64,000 bases of DNA from NCBI RefSeq assembly GCF_036924745.1, contig NZ_JAZHSD010000001.1, forward strand, positions 1,488,001 through 1,552,000. Direction: 5' to 3'. The notes under the pieces were generated by a model. The model had not been told where the DNA came from, did not search any database, and saw only the letters and a program-made list of their open reading frames with translations. Made by a program: the position numbers and the translations under genes. Positions 1 to 9,447 of the stretch are shown here, in pieces; the stretch's first letter is position 1; every line of letters begins with the position of its first letter. This stretch comes from Bradyrhizobium sp. AZCC 1693 (GTDB lineage: Bacteria; Pseudomonadota; Alphaproteobacteria; Rhizobiales; Xanthobacteraceae).

Positions 1-216
1 CGCGCGGACGAACGTCCCGTGATGCAGGACTTCAACTCAGAACTCGCGGGTAAGCGAGCCACTCACAGATATGAGCCAATTTCCCGGCGACAAGACCGGA
101 CCATTGCGAGCCGAACTCGACGAGTTCAAGCTGATTCGCAGGCGATCTCATAGCGACCGATGCCGCAGCCCAGCCGCTTTCGCCGTTCATCATTAACGTC
201 AGCCTGACCAAGCCGG
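1..216. other. left-edge region without a supported gene
   Basis: No gene can be supported here. A reading frame is open from the left edge to about base 153 on the + strand, but it matches nothing I recognise. In related genomes clpP usually lies downstream of tig; it is not visible in these 216 bases. The right end holds the stem-loop at the tig stop codon. Confidence 0.5.
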
Positions 217-219
217 TCA
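201..219 (-). terminator. stem-loop at the end of tig
   Basis: The 9-base arms AGCCTGACC and GGTCAGGCT flank a 5-base loop and overlap the tig stop codon. No clear T-run follows on the - strand, so it may be only a weak terminator or an mRNA 3'-stabilising hairpin. Confidence 0.4.
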
Positions 220-1575
220 GGCTGCGCTCTTTTCGTCGTCTTCCTTGAACAGGTCCTCGCGCGAGACCTTCTTCTCGGTCACGTTGGCGAGTTCGAGGAT
301 GAAATCGACCACCTTGTCTTCATAAATCGGCGCACGAAGCTGGGCCAGCGCATTGGCATTGTTGCGATAGTAGTCCCAGACTTCCTTCTCGCGACCCGGC
401 ATCGATCGCGCACGCTCGATCACCGCGCGGCCGACTTCGTCATCGGTCACGGTGATCTTGTTCCTTTCGCCGATCTCCGACAGCACGAGGCCGAGCCGGA
501 CGCGGCGGTCGGCGATCTTCTGGTACTCTTCCTTCGCCGCCTCTTCGGTGGTGTCCTCGTCGGCAAAGGTTTTCCCTGAGGATTCCATCTCGGCCTTGAT
601 CGAGTTCCACATCAGGTTGAACTCTTCCTCGATCAGCGACGGCGGCGCCTCGAATTTGTGGCTGTCGTCGAGACGGTCGAGCAGCGCCCGCTTGACGCGC
701 TGGCGCGTGGCCCCTGCGAACTCGGCGACCAGCCGCTCACGCGCGGCTTCCTTCAGCTTGTCGAGCGACTCAAGGCCGAGCGTTTTTGCAAACTCGTCGT
801 CGATCTTGGTTTCACCGGGCGCTTCGATCAGGGTTGCCGTGGTTTCGAACTCGGCCGGCTGGCCGGCGAGCTTCTCGCTGGCGTAGTTCTTCGGGAACGA
901 CACTTTCAGCGTCTTGGTCTCGCCCGCACCGATACCGACGAGTTGTTCCTCAAAACCCGGAATGAACTGGCCGGCGCCGATCACGACAGGGATGCCTTCG
1001 CCGGTGCCGCCGTCGAACAGTTCGCCGTTGATGCTACCCTTGAAGCTGATGGTGACGCGATCGCCGGTCTCGGCCTTGGCGCCCTCGGCCTTCGCGGCAT
1101 AGGGACGGTTCTGGTCGGCGATGCGCTTGATGGCCTCATCGACCTCGGCATCGGTCACCTCGACCACCGGCTTCTCCACCGAGAAGGTCTTGAAATCGAC
1201 GAGCTGGATGGTGGGCACCACCTCGATCGCGACCGTGTAGGTCAGGTCGGTCTTGCCGGCGAGCAGCTCCTCGACCTCTTTTTGCTCGGTCGGCATGGTG
1301 ATCTTGGGCTCGGTCGCGAGACGAAAACCGCGATCGGTGAAGATCTGCGTGTTGGTGTCGCGGATGGTCTGATCGATGGTCTCCGCCATGACAGAGCGGC
1401 CGTACACCTTCTTCAGATGGCTCACCGGCACCTTGCCGGGACGGAAGCCGTTGAGCTTCACCTTGTCCTTGAGGTCGACCAGCTTGGCGTCCGCCTTGGC
1501 ATCGAGATCCGATGCGGGAACGCTGATCTTGAACTCGTGCTTCAATCCCTCGGCGAGGGTTTCGGTGACCTGCAT
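217..1575 (-). CDS. tig: trigger factor (ribosome-associated chaperone / prolyl isomerase)
   Basis: Trigger factor binds near the ribosome exit tunnel, shields nascent chains and has FKBP-type peptidyl-prolyl isomerase activity. The 452-residue protein has the family layout: N-terminal ribosome-binding domain with the signature GFRPGKVP at residues 43-50, an FKBP domain starting near residue 170 ([10 protein letters not shown], later [11 protein letters not shown]), and a long helical C-terminal chaperone domain. Length is normal for alphaproteobacteria. The start [15 protein letters not shown] is the usual one. It lies downstream of tRNA-Leu on the same strand. Identification is secure. Confidence 0.97.
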   Translation of the reverse strand: MQVTETLAEGLKHEFKISVPASDLDAKADAKLVDLKDKVKLNGFRPGKVPVSHLKKVYGRSVMAETIDQTIRDTNTQIFTDRGFRLATEPKITMPTEQKEVEELLAGKTDLTYTVAIEVVPTIQLVDFKTFSVEKPVVEVTDAEVDEAIKRIADQNRPYAAKAEGAKAETGDRVTISFKGSINGELFDGGTGEGIPVVIGAGQFIPGFEEQLVGIGAGETKTLKVSFPKNYASEKLAGQPAEFETTATLIEAPGETKIDDEFAKTLGLESLDKLKEAARERLVAEFAGATRQRVKRALLDRLDDSHKFEAPPSLIEEEFNLMWNSIKAEMESSGKTFADEDTTEEAAKEEYQKIADRRVRLGLVLSEIGERNKITVTDDEVGRAVIERARSMPGREKEVWDYYRNNANALAQLRAPIYEDKVVDFILELANVTEKKVSREDLFKEDDEKSAA

Positions 1576-1739
1576 GGTGTCAATCTTCTTCCGCTTGCGC
1601 CGGGCCAGAGCGGCCCGGCAGTGTCAAATGTTCGAGGCGTAGCCTTGCAGCCTGCGCCGGTGGTTCGGCGGACCTTGACTCCCCCGACGGGGAGACCGGC
1701 CCTCCAGTATTCGTCATGCAAACGCTTGGATAGAGCGCT

Positions 1740-1824
1740 TGGTGCGGGCGGAGGGACTCGAACCCCCACAACTTTCGTCACTGGAACCTAAATCCAGCGC
1801 GTCTACCAGTTCCGCCACGCCCGC
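1740..1824 (-). tRNA. tRNA-Leu (anticodon UAG)
   Basis: Read on the - strand this is a class II tRNA with a 7-bp acceptor stem (GCGGGCG/CGCCCGC), A discriminator and an encoded CCA (1742-1740). The D-loop has the GGTAGACGCG form, the anticodon arm is CTGGA-TTTAGGT-TCCAG with anticodon TAG, a variable arm follows, and the T-arm has GTTCGAGTC. Length is 85 with CCA. It lies upstream of tig on the same strand. Confidence 0.96.
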
Positions 1825-1979
1825 GTGAAAAGCATCCATACCCGGCCGCGATGCCGCGGGCGGCGGGCTTATAACATGAGCCTACACCTCCGCAGCAAAA
1901 AAATGGCCGTTTTTGACAGCGCCGAGGCAAGGCGTCACAGCTAGGACAGATACAACAAAAAATGGTCCGGGTCGGTCCG

Positions 1980-3314
1980 ATGGCAAGCCCCGAATTCCCG
2001 CTGAATCGACGCGAACTGATGGCCGGTTTGGGGGCGGCTGCGCTGGCCCCGATATGGCCTGTGGCAGGCCGGGCCCAAGGTAGTCCCCAAGGTAATCCTC
2101 AAGGCCGGCCCTCGCTGGCATTGCAGGCCAAGCCCGACAGCCTCGCACTCCACCAGGGAAGTGCGGCCACGCCAATCTGGTCGCTGCAAGGGCCTGAACT
2201 CACCTTCAAGCGCGGCGATACCGTCGCGGTCGACTTTGGCAATGGGCTGCCGGTGCCCGCCGTCCTCAACTGGCGAGGGATCGATGGCGCCCCGGCAACC
2301 GAACCGCTGACGGGCCGGCCTCCGCTCGCGGCCGGCGGCAAGGACGCCGCGCAACTGCCGCTGCACCACGCCGGGACCTTCCTCTGCGAATCCGGGCTGC
2401 TTGGCGATGGTCAGGCTCAACCATCACGACCACGGCCATTGATCGTCCGGGAAACCGAGCCTGTCGCTGTCGACCGCGACGAGGTTCTCCTGATCGAGGA
2501 CTGGCGGGTGAGACCGAATGGAACCGCGATGGCACCGGGGACCGATCCCGGGGACACCGTGCCAGTCCATACGATTAACGGCCAGACTTCGCTCGATTTC
2601 TCAGCGAGAACCAATGAACGGGTCAGGCTCCGGATCATCAACGGCTGCCAACGCTCTGTTCTTGCGATCAAATTGGAAGGACTTGATGTTCGGGTTGTGG
2701 CCATCGACGGCCAGCCATCCGAGCCGTTCCAGGCCCGCAACGGCGCGCTGGTGCTGGCGCCGGGCGGCCGGGTCGATGCGTTTATCGATGTGACGAACCC
2801 AGCGGGCAGCGTGTCCCCGATCCTCCTCCATGACGGCAAGGAAGCTCGCCCGATCGGCAAACTCACCGTCTCCACTGAAGCACCGATACGTCCCGCGCTC
2901 CTGCCCTCGGCCCCGCCATTGCCCTCCAACGGCCTCCCCGAACGGCTCGACCTCAAGAACGCCACCCGGGTCGAACTGCCGCTTGGCGGACCATCGGGGG
3001 ACTGGGTGACGTCGGCCAAATTCGTCGCCACCGCCGCGCCCGCCTTCCGCGTCAAAACCGGCCGCACCGTCGTGCTGGCGCTCACCAACCGCGCCGCCAT
3101 CGCCACCGTCTTCCATCTGCACGGCCACCATTTCCGGCTGCTGGACCGGCTCGACGACGGCTGGAAGCCGTTCTGGCTGGATACGCTGGCGATCGAGCCT
3201 GGCCAGACCCAGCGCATCGCCTTCTTGGCCGAATATGCCGGGCGCTATTTGATCGAATCCGTCGCCACCGACTGGGCAGCGCCGCGGCTGGTGCGGTGGT
3301 ACGCTGTCGAGTGA
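1980..3314 (+). CDS. multicopper-oxidase-fold exported protein, most copper ligands missing
   Basis: The N-terminus carries a Tat-type signal (NRRELMAGLGAAAL then AGRAQG), so the product should be exported folded to the periplasm. Three cupredoxin-like domains can be followed. The domain-3 motif HLHGHHF near residue 380 is intact, but the domain-1 HxH that normally reads like NWHG is NWRG. The second HxH region reads LHHAGTFLCESG, and the C-terminal HCHxxxH that holds the type 1/type 3 copper is replaced by YLIESVATDW. Loss of copper sites is known in the FtsP/SufI branch of this fold, so a structural rather than oxidase role is plausible. An in-frame ATG at 1962 is an alternative start; the Tat n-region favours 1980. 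The next gene starts 10 bases downstream. Confidence 0.75.
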   Translation: MASPEFPLNRRELMAGLGAAALAPIWPVAGRAQGSPQGNPQGRPSLALQAKPDSLALHQGSAATPIWSLQGPELTFKRGDTVAVDFGNGLPVPAVLNWRGIDGAPATEPLTGRPPLAAGGKDAAQLPLHHAGTFLCESGLLGDGQAQPSRPRPLIVRETEPVAVDRDEVLLIEDWRVRPNGTAMAPGTDPGDTVPVHTINGQTSLDFSARTNERVRLRIINGCQRSVLAIKLEGLDVRVVAIDGQPSEPFQARNGALVLAPGGRVDAFIDVTNPAGSVSPILLHDGKEARPIGKLTVSTEAPIRPALLPSAPPLPSNGLPERLDLKNATRVELPLGGPSGDWVTSAKFVATAAPAFRVKTGRTVVLALTNRAAIATVFHLHGHHFRLLDRLDDGWKPFWLDTLAIEPGQTQRIAFLAEYAGRYLIESVATDWAAPRLVRWYAVE

Positions 3315-3324
3315 GGAGCACGCC

Positions 3325-4410
3325 ATGAGCAAACCGGTTCCCGCCATCCGCAGCGTCAAGGCGCGAGGCCTCGTCGTGCCGCTCGCGCGCCCCGTCAAGA
3401 ACGCCTTTGGCGTGATCGATGTCGGCCCGCTGGTCCTGATCGATGTCGAGACCGATCAGGGCGTTGCCGGCCGCGCCTACATTTTTGCCTACAGCAAGCT
3501 GACGCTGAAGCCGCTGGTCCATCTAATTGAAGAAATTGGGCGAGAGCTGATCGGCAAGCCGCTCGCGCCCTACGACCTGATGGCGGCGATGGACGCAAAA
3601 TTCCGCCTGCTCGGCTGGCAGGGCCTTGTCGGCATGGCGGTGTCCGGCCTCGACATGGCCTATTGGGACACGCTCGGCCGGATCGCCGGTCGGCCGGTGG
3701 CCGAATTGCTCGGCGGCGCGCCGAAGCCGATCAGGGCCTATGACAGCTATGGCGTGGTCGATCCTGTGGCCGACGAGAAGGCGCTGCGCCGTTCGCTGGA
3801 GCAGGGTTTTCGCGGCATCAAGATCAAGGTCGGCGACGGCGATGCCGCCAACGACGAACGGATGGTCAGGAGCGTGCGCGCCCTCATCGGTCCCGATGTC
3901 GCGCTGATGATCGACTTCAACCAGTCGCTCAATCCCGCTGAAGCCACGCGCCGGATCGCCCGCCTCGAACCCTACGATCTGCACTGGATCGAGGAGCCCG
4001 TGCCGCAGGAAAACCTGTCAGGCCACGCCAAAGTGCGCGAGACCTCGCCGACGCCGATTCAGGCCGGCGAAAACTGGTGGTTCCCGCGCGGCTTTGCGGA
4101 GGCGATCGAAGCCGGCGCCAGCGACTTCATCATGCCCGACCTGATGAAGTGCGGCGGCGTCACCGGCTGGCTGCAGGTCGCAGCGCAAGCGGAGGCCGCC
4201 AACATTCCGATGTCGAGCCATCTGTTTGCGGAGGCCAGCGCCCATATGCTGGCAGTGACGCCGACCGCGCACTGGCTCGAATTCCTCGATTTCGCCAGCG
4301 TGATCCTCGCCCACCCCGCCGAGATCGTCGATGGCACGGTGACAGCAAGAGGGCCTGGGCTCGGGCTGAAGTGGGATGAGACGGCGGTGGCGAAATATCT
4401 GGTGACGTAG
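3325..4410 (+). CDS. mandelate racemase/muconate lactonizing enzyme family protein
   Basis: Enolase-superfamily enzyme of 361 residues: N-terminal capping domain, then a (beta/alpha)7-beta barrel. The mandelate-racemase catalytic set is visible in order: KxK in GIKIKVG, the metal ligand in DFNQS, WIEEP, the third ligand in QAGENWW, the Asp of the His-Asp dyad in MPDLMKCGGVTGW, its His in MSSHLF, and the late Glu in PTAHWLEFLDF. The close match around these motifs suggests a 2-hydroxy-acid racemase or acid-sugar dehydratase. The true substrate cannot be read from sequence. It follows the multicopper-fold gene by 10 bases, probably in one transcript. Confidence 0.85.
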   Translation: MSKPVPAIRSVKARGLVVPLARPVKNAFGVIDVGPLVLIDVETDQGVAGRAYIFAYSKLTLKPLVHLIEEIGRELIGKPLAPYDLMAAMDAKFRLLGWQGLVGMAVSGLDMAYWDTLGRIAGRPVAELLGGAPKPIRAYDSYGVVDPVADEKALRRSLEQGFRGIKIKVGDGDAANDERMVRSVRALIGPDVALMIDFNQSLNPAEATRRIARLEPYDLHWIEEPVPQENLSGHAKVRETSPTPIQAGENWWFPRGFAEAIEAGASDFIMPDLMKCGGVTGWLQVAAQAEAANIPMSSHLFAEASAHMLAVTPTAHWLEFLDFASVILAHPAEIVDGTVTARGPGLGLKWDETAVAKYLVT

Positions 4411-4420
4411 CCGTACGGAT

Positions 4421-5920
4421 TTAATACTCAATCCCAAATTCATCATAGAGTCGTCGGAACACCGCCGGCAGCACTTCCGACAAATCTTCCGCGATCAGGC
4501 CCGGCCCCGCCTCGCGCGCGGCCTCGCCGTGCATCCACACCCCGATACTGGCGGCCTCGAACGTCGGCACGCCTTGCGCCAGCATCCCCGCGATCATACC
4601 GGCCAGCACGTCGCCGGCGCCGGCGGTGGCGAGCCAGGGCGGCGCGTTGGAGGCTATGGTGGCGCGTCCATCCGGCGAAGCCACCACCGTATCCGGTCCC
4701 TTCAGCAGCACCACCGCGCCGGAACGTCCGGCGGCGTCGCGCACCCGCTCCAGTTTGGAGCGGCCGGGATGCTTGTTGCTGATATCACTGAACAGGCGCG
4801 GAAACTCGCCCTCATGCGGGGTCAGGACGACGTGGGCGTCCTTGGCAGCCTTGATCGATTCAAACAACCGCTCGGGCGCCTCGGCAAAACTCGTCAGCGC
4901 GTCGGCGTCGAGCACGAGGCCGCGTTTCGCTGCGAGCGCCGTGTGGACGAAATCGCGCGTGCGGGCGCTGACGCCGGCACCCGGCCCGAGCACAATTGAA
5001 TTGAGCCGCTTGTCGTCGAGCAGTTCGGCAAACTGGATCACATTGTCGATCGCGCGCACCATGACCGCCGTCAGCGCCGCGGCATTCACTGCGAGTGCCT
5101 CGCGCGGCGAGGCCACGGTCACGAGCCCTGCTCCCGCCCGCAACGCGCCGCGCGCCGCCAGCCGCGCCGCGCCGGTCGATGCCAGTTCCCCTGACAGCAC
5201 GATCGCGTGGCCGCGGGCATATTTGTGGCCGTCGATGTCAGGCACGGGAAAGGATTTTTGCCAGGTCGGCGGCACATTCTCGAATGTGTGCGGCGCGATC
5301 TCCTCGAGCACCTGCGCATCGATGCCGATATCGGCGACGCGGACACGGCCGCAATGCTTGCGACCCGGCATCAACAGATGCGCCGGCTTGCGGCGGAAGA
5401 ACGTCACGGTCTCCACGGCGTTGATCGCAGCGCCCATCACCGCGCCCGAGGTGCCGTTGATCCCGCTCGGCAGGTCGACGGCGAGCACCGGCGCGCCGTT
5501 GGCGTTGACCGCCTCGATCATCTCGAGCGGGTCGCCCTTGACGGGCCGATTGAGGCCTGCGCCGAACAGCGCATCGATGATCAAGGCCGGCTTGCCGATC
5601 GCTTGCGGGTTGAACGGCAGCACCGGATATTTCCAGCCACGCGCGGCGAGCGCGGCATCGCCCTGCAGGCTGTCGCGCTCGCATAGCAGGATGACCGAGA
5701 CGTCACGGCCACGCGCCGCCAGTTCGGCCGCCGCGACAAAACCGTCGCCGCCATTGTTGCCGCCGCCGGCGACGACCACGATCGGCCCCTCCTCGACCAG
5801 ATCCATCGCGGCCTCGGCCACGGCTTGCCCCGCGCTCAGCATCAGCGCGAAGCCGGGCGTGCCGGCGGTGATCGTCAGCCGGTCGGCACGCTCCATCTCA
5901 GTGGTGGTCAAAACTTCCAT
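4421..5920 (-). CDS. nnr: bifunctional NAD(P)H-hydrate epimerase / ADP-dependent NAD(P)H-hydrate dehydratase
   Basis: Repairs damaged NADHX/NADPHX. The N-terminal YjeF_N domain (about residues 1-215, with GGGNNGGDGFVAA) epimerises R and S forms. The C-terminal ribokinase-like domain (about 225-490, with VLGPGAGVS and ATAGAGDVLAGMIAG) dehydrates S-NAD(P)HX using ADP. I chose the start MEVLTTTEMERAD at 5920 because the family begins with this pattern; the open frame extends to 5998 without a family match. The gene ends next to the convergent racemase-like gene and is divergent from glnB. About 499 residues, normal for the fused form. Confidence 0.93.
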   Translation of the reverse strand: MEVLTTTEMERADRLTITAGTPGFALMLSAGQAVAEAAMDLVEEGPIVVVAGGGNNGGDGFVAAAELAARGRDVSVILLCERDSLQGDAALAARGWKYPVLPFNPQAIGKPALIIDALFGAGLNRPVKGDPLEMIEAVNANGAPVLAVDLPSGINGTSGAVMGAAINAVETVTFFRRKPAHLLMPGRKHCGRVRVADIGIDAQVLEEIAPHTFENVPPTWQKSFPVPDIDGHKYARGHAIVLSGELASTGAARLAARGALRAGAGLVTVASPREALAVNAAALTAVMVRAIDNVIQFAELLDDKRLNSIVLGPGAGVSARTRDFVHTALAAKRGLVLDADALTSFAEAPERLFESIKAAKDAHVVLTPHEGEFPRLFSDISNKHPGRSKLERVRDAAGRSGAVVLLKGPDTVVASPDGRATIASNAPPWLATAGAGDVLAGMIAGMLAQGVPTFEAASIGVWMHGEAAREAGPGLIAEDLSEVLPAVFRRLYDEFGIEY

Positions 5921-6113
5921 GCCGAATCCCCGATCCGTCAGCCTTTTCTGGAGGCATATCGCCGTCATATCGCGGCCCGCGTCGCCCCGCCTGCACACGA
6001 ATTGATCGGTTTGCCTATTTTGCAGGCTTCGCTATCGTGCAGCGTCCGGCTCAACCTCTTTCACTTGCCTGTTAAAAGTCTGATAACGTTCCGAAATCAG
6101 CCTCATTAACAAC

Positions 6114-6130
6114 TTGGCATAGACCCTGCT
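6114..6130 (+). promoter_or_regulatory. sigma-54 (RpoN) promoter of glnB-glnA
   Basis: TTGGCATAGACCCTGCT fits the -24/-12 consensus YTGGCACGRNNNTTGCW, with the invariant GG (6116-6117) and GC (6128-6129) separated by exactly 10 bases. It lies about 175 bases before glnB. Nitrogen-regulated sigma-54 control of glnB is established for Bradyrhizobium. No convincing NtrC palindrome was found upstream. Confidence 0.75.
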
Positions 6131-6148
6131 TTTGAGGAAGCCGGTTAG

Positions 6149-6643
<495 letters not shown>

Positions 6644-6794
6644 GCCGGGTGCTATCCCGAATTTTGCGACTGAAAAACAAGAAAAGGGCTGCCTCTGCGG
6701 CCTGATTTCGTTCGCGATACCTCCACAGATCGTTTGCGAAGTCTCGTTGTCGCTCAAATTCCTGGAAACCGTCCCGCAGCCAAAAGGGGTATTC

Positions 6795-8204
6795 ATGAAG
6801 ACCGCCAAAGACGTCCTGAAATCGATCAAGGACAACGACGTCAAATACGTCGACCTGCGCTTCACCGATCCGCGCGGCAAGTGGCAGCACGTCACCTTCG
6901 ACGTCAGCATGATCGAAGAGGATACCTTCGCCGAAGGCCAGATGTTCGACGGCTCCTCGATCGCCGGCTGGAAGGCGATCAATGAATCCGACATGTGCCT
7001 GATGCCCGACCCGGTGACCGCGACGATCGACCCGTTCTTCGCCGAGACCACCATGGTCATCGTCTGCGACGTGCTTGAGCCGACCACCGGCGAGCCCTAC
7101 AACCGCGACCCCCGCGGCATCGCCAAGAAGGCCGAGGCGATGGTGAAATCGTCGGGTGTCGGCGACACCGTGTTCTTCGGCCCCGAGGCCGAGTTCTTCG
7201 TATTCGATGACGTGCGCTACCAGACCACGCCCTACAACACCGGCTTCAAGCTCGACTCCTCCGAACTGCCGATCAATTCGGACACCGAATATGAGGGCGG
7301 CAATCTCGGTCACCGCATCCGCACCAAGGCCGGCTACTTCCCCGTGCCGCCGCAGGACTCCGTGCAGGACATGCGCTCGGAAATGCTCGGCGCCATGGCC
7401 AAGATGGGCGTCAAGGTCGAAAAGCATCACCACGAGGTCGCTTCCGCCCAGCACGAGCTCGGCATGAAGTTCGACACCATGACGCTGATGGCCGACCAGA
7501 TGCAGATCTACAAATACTGCATCCACCAGGTCGCCCACATCTACGGCAAGACTGCCACGTTCATGCCGAAGCCGGTCTACGGCGACAACGGCTCGGGCAT
7601 GCACTGCCACCAGTCGATCTGGAAGGACGGCAAGCCGGTGTTCGCCGGCAACAAATATGCCGACCTCTCGGAGACCTGCCTCCACTACATCGGCGGCATC
7701 ATCAAGCACGCCAAGGCGATCAACGCCTTCACCAACCCGTCGACCAACTCCTACAAGCGTCTGGTCCCGGGCTATGAAGCCCCGGTGCTGCTCGCCTACT
7801 CCGCGCGCAACCGCTCGGCCTCCTGCCGCATTCCCTATACGGCAAACCCGAAGGCCAAGCGCGTCGAAGTCCGCTTCCCCGACCCGATGGCCAATCCCTA
7901 TCTCGGCTTCGCCGCGATGCTGATGGCCGGCCTCGACGGCGTCAAGAACAAGATCGATCCGGGCCCCGCGATGGACAAGGACCTCTACGACCTGCCGAAG
8001 GAAGAGCTGAAGCAGATCCCCACCGTGTGCGGCAGCTTGCGCGAGGCTTTGGAAAATCTCGACAAGGACCGCGCCTTCCTCAAGAATGGCGGCGTGTTCG
8101 ACGACGACTTCATCGACAGCTTCATCGAGCTGAAGATGACCGAGGTCGAGCGCTTCGAGATGACCCCGCACCCGGTCGAGTTCGACATGTACTATTCGCA
8201 GTGA
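6795..8204 (+). CDS. glnA: type I glutamine synthetase (GSI)
   Basis: Makes glutamine from glutamate, ammonium and ATP as a cytoplasmic dodecamer; central to nitrogen assimilation and controlled by GlnE adenylylation. The 469-residue protein shows [10 protein letters not shown] near residue 50, [21 protein letters not shown], the ATP-binding region and the adenylylation Tyr398 in DLYDLPKEE. The start [11 protein letters not shown] at 6795 follows AAAAGGGG. It lies directly behind glnB. A damaged copy of its last 150 bases recurs at 9065-9202. Confidence 0.97.
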   Translation: MKTAKDVLKSIKDNDVKYVDLRFTDPRGKWQHVTFDVSMIEEDTFAEGQMFDGSSIAGWKAINESDMCLMPDPVTATIDPFFAETTMVIVCDVLEPTTGEPYNRDPRGIAKKAEAMVKSSGVGDTVFFGPEAEFFVFDDVRYQTTPYNTGFKLDSSELPINSDTEYEGGNLGHRIRTKAGYFPVPPQDSVQDMRSEMLGAMAKMGVKVEKHHHEVASAQHELGMKFDTMTLMADQMQIYKYCIHQVAHIYGKTATFMPKPVYGDNGSGMHCHQSIWKDGKPVFAGNKYADLSETCLHYIGGIIKHAKAINAFTNPSTNSYKRLVPGYEAPVLLAYSARNRSASCRIPYTANPKAKRVEVRFPDPMANPYLGFAAMLMAGLDGVKNKIDPGPAMDKDLYDLPKEELKQIPTVCGSLREALENLDKDRAFLKNGGVFDDDFIDSFIELKMTEVERFEMTPHPVEFDMYYSQ

Positions 8205-8249
8205 TCTCGCGCGGCGTTCCCGCCGCCGGTATCACCGTCCAACGATGCG

Positions 8250-8282
8250 AAAGGCGCTCCTTGCGGGGCGCCTTTTGTTTTT
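8250..8282 (+). terminator. rho-independent terminator of glnA
   Basis: AAGGCGC-loop-GCGCC stem followed by TTTTGTTTTT, about 45 bases after the glnA stop. A related hairpin with T-tail recurs behind the glnA remnant at 9248-9278. Confidence 0.8.
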
Positions 8283-8283
8283 G

Positions 8284-8512
8284 CGAAGGAAAGTCAGGCG
8301 TTTCGGCCGCCTGGTTCGTGCCGCAAATTCCGCTCATGTGGCCCGCCAGCGATCGATGGACCATGTTTCCACGGCCCGCCGCCGACCAGCACATCCACGA
8401 TTTGCCGCCTGTAAGGCCATTATGGCCCGGGAAACGAGACTTGGAACAGGAACATCGCAACGCCGCTGCGCGTTGAGGGGGTCCATCAGAATGCGTCGAT
8501 GGAGGGACGCCC
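8284..8512. other. intergenic region between glnA terminator and DUF992 gene
   Basis: No gene, repeat or RNA was recognised. It should hold the promoter of the DUF992 gene, but no clear -35/-10 pair stands out. Confidence 0.4.
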
Positions 8513-9037
8513 ATGAACAAAGCAACGCTGAATAGAACAACGTTGAATAGTCTCGCAACCGCATGCGCCGCTCTGGCGCTCGCTATCGCCATGGCTCCGG
8601 CCACGGCTCAGGACCGGACGAGGGTCGGCACGCTCTCCTGCAACATATCGCCCGGTGTCGGCCTCGTCGTCGGGGGGCAGCGGCAACTGAGCTGCATCTA
8701 TGCGTCCGCGAGAGGCAGGGCCCGCGAGGCCTATGAGGGCACCGTCAGCACGCTTGGCCTCGATATAGGTGCCACGACCGGCGGCCAACTGGCCTGGGCG
8801 GTTTTTGCGCCGACCACGCTGCCCCGGGCGGCATTGGCGGGAACCTTTACGGGTGCGACCGCCGGCGGCACAGTCGGCGCCGGAGCGAGTGCCAATGTCC
8901 TGGTTGGAGGCCCGGACCGCCGGGTCATCATGCAGCCGGTATCCGTGCAGGCGCAGACGGGCGTGAATATTGCCGCAGGCGTATCCACAATGGAGCTGCG
9001 GCCGGCCGCTGCACCCGCACGCCGCATGGTCCGGTGA
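8513..9037 (+). CDS. DUF992 family exported protein
   Basis: A 174-residue protein with a signal peptide (hydrophobic ACAALALAIAMAP, cleavage after ATA or TAQ). The mature part follows the DUF992 pattern: VGTLSCNISPGVGLVVGGQRQLSCIY, GTVSTLGLDIGATTGGQLAWAVFAP, a glycine-rich GATAGGTVGAGASANVLVGG stretch and ending near GVSTMELRP. Two conserved cysteines could form a disulfide in the periplasm. Function of the family is unknown. It is placed between glnA and a duplicated piece of the glnA 3' end, so this interval was involved in a duplication. Confidence 0.85.
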   Translation: MNKATLNRTTLNSLATACAALALAIAMAPATAQDRTRVGTLSCNISPGVGLVVGGQRQLSCIYASARGRAREAYEGTVSTLGLDIGATTGGQLAWAVFAPTTLPRAALAGTFTGATAGGTVGAGASANVLVGGPDRRVIMQPVSVQAQTGVNIAAGVSTMELRPAAAPARRMVR

Positions 9038-9064
9038 CGACATCATCGCTGGTGAACTTGTGGT

Positions 9065-9202
9065 AACCTCGACAAGGACCGCGCCTTCCTCAAGAACGGC
9101 GGCGTGTTCGACGACGACTTCATCGAGCTGAAGATGACCGAAGTCGAGCGCTTCGAAATGACCCCGCACCCGGTCGGGTTCGAGATGTATTATTCGCAGT
9201 GA
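9065..9202 (+). pseudogene. glnA': remnant duplicate of the glnA 3' end
   Basis: The bases AACCTCGACAAGGACCGCGC through the stop match the last ~150 bases of glnA (8053-8204) almost base for base, including the end EMYYSQ-stop. The copy lacks 12 bases between two TTCATCGA direct repeats, an in-frame slippage-type deletion, and has scattered substitutions (for example E to G near the C-terminus). There is no start codon or upstream part of the gene. Homology continues into the trailer and terminator. It is a fragment of a second glnA or of a tandem duplication. Confidence 0.9.
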
Positions 9203-9247
9203 TGCTTCCGGCGGGGTTCCCCGCCGGCGTCACTGCGCGACAAATGC

Positions 9248-9278
9248 AAAAGGCGCTCCCGATAGGGCGCTTTTTTTG
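9248..9278 (+). terminator. terminator copied with the glnA remnant
   Basis: AAAAGGCGC and GCGCTTTTTTT form a hairpin with one bulged G, followed by a T-run. It parallels the terminator at 8250-8282 and sits at the same distance from the duplicated stop codon. Confidence 0.7.
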
Positions 9279-9447
9279 TGGCGGCCACTTCCGCCCACGC
9301 TCAAAGCAATCCGGGTTCCCGCGATCTTGTGGTTCCCGAATCCCAGTGAAATCAAAACTTCTCCTAAATCGTGGCGGCGATTGTCGCTTTTAGACCTCGC
9401 TGGCGCGGTAATGATGGACGCGAACAATAAGAGGCGGCATCAACCAA

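Noticed and set aside
1..153. Open + strand frame running in from the left edge
   Set aside because: About 50 codons, Arg-rich, no recognisable family and no evidence of the rest of the gene.
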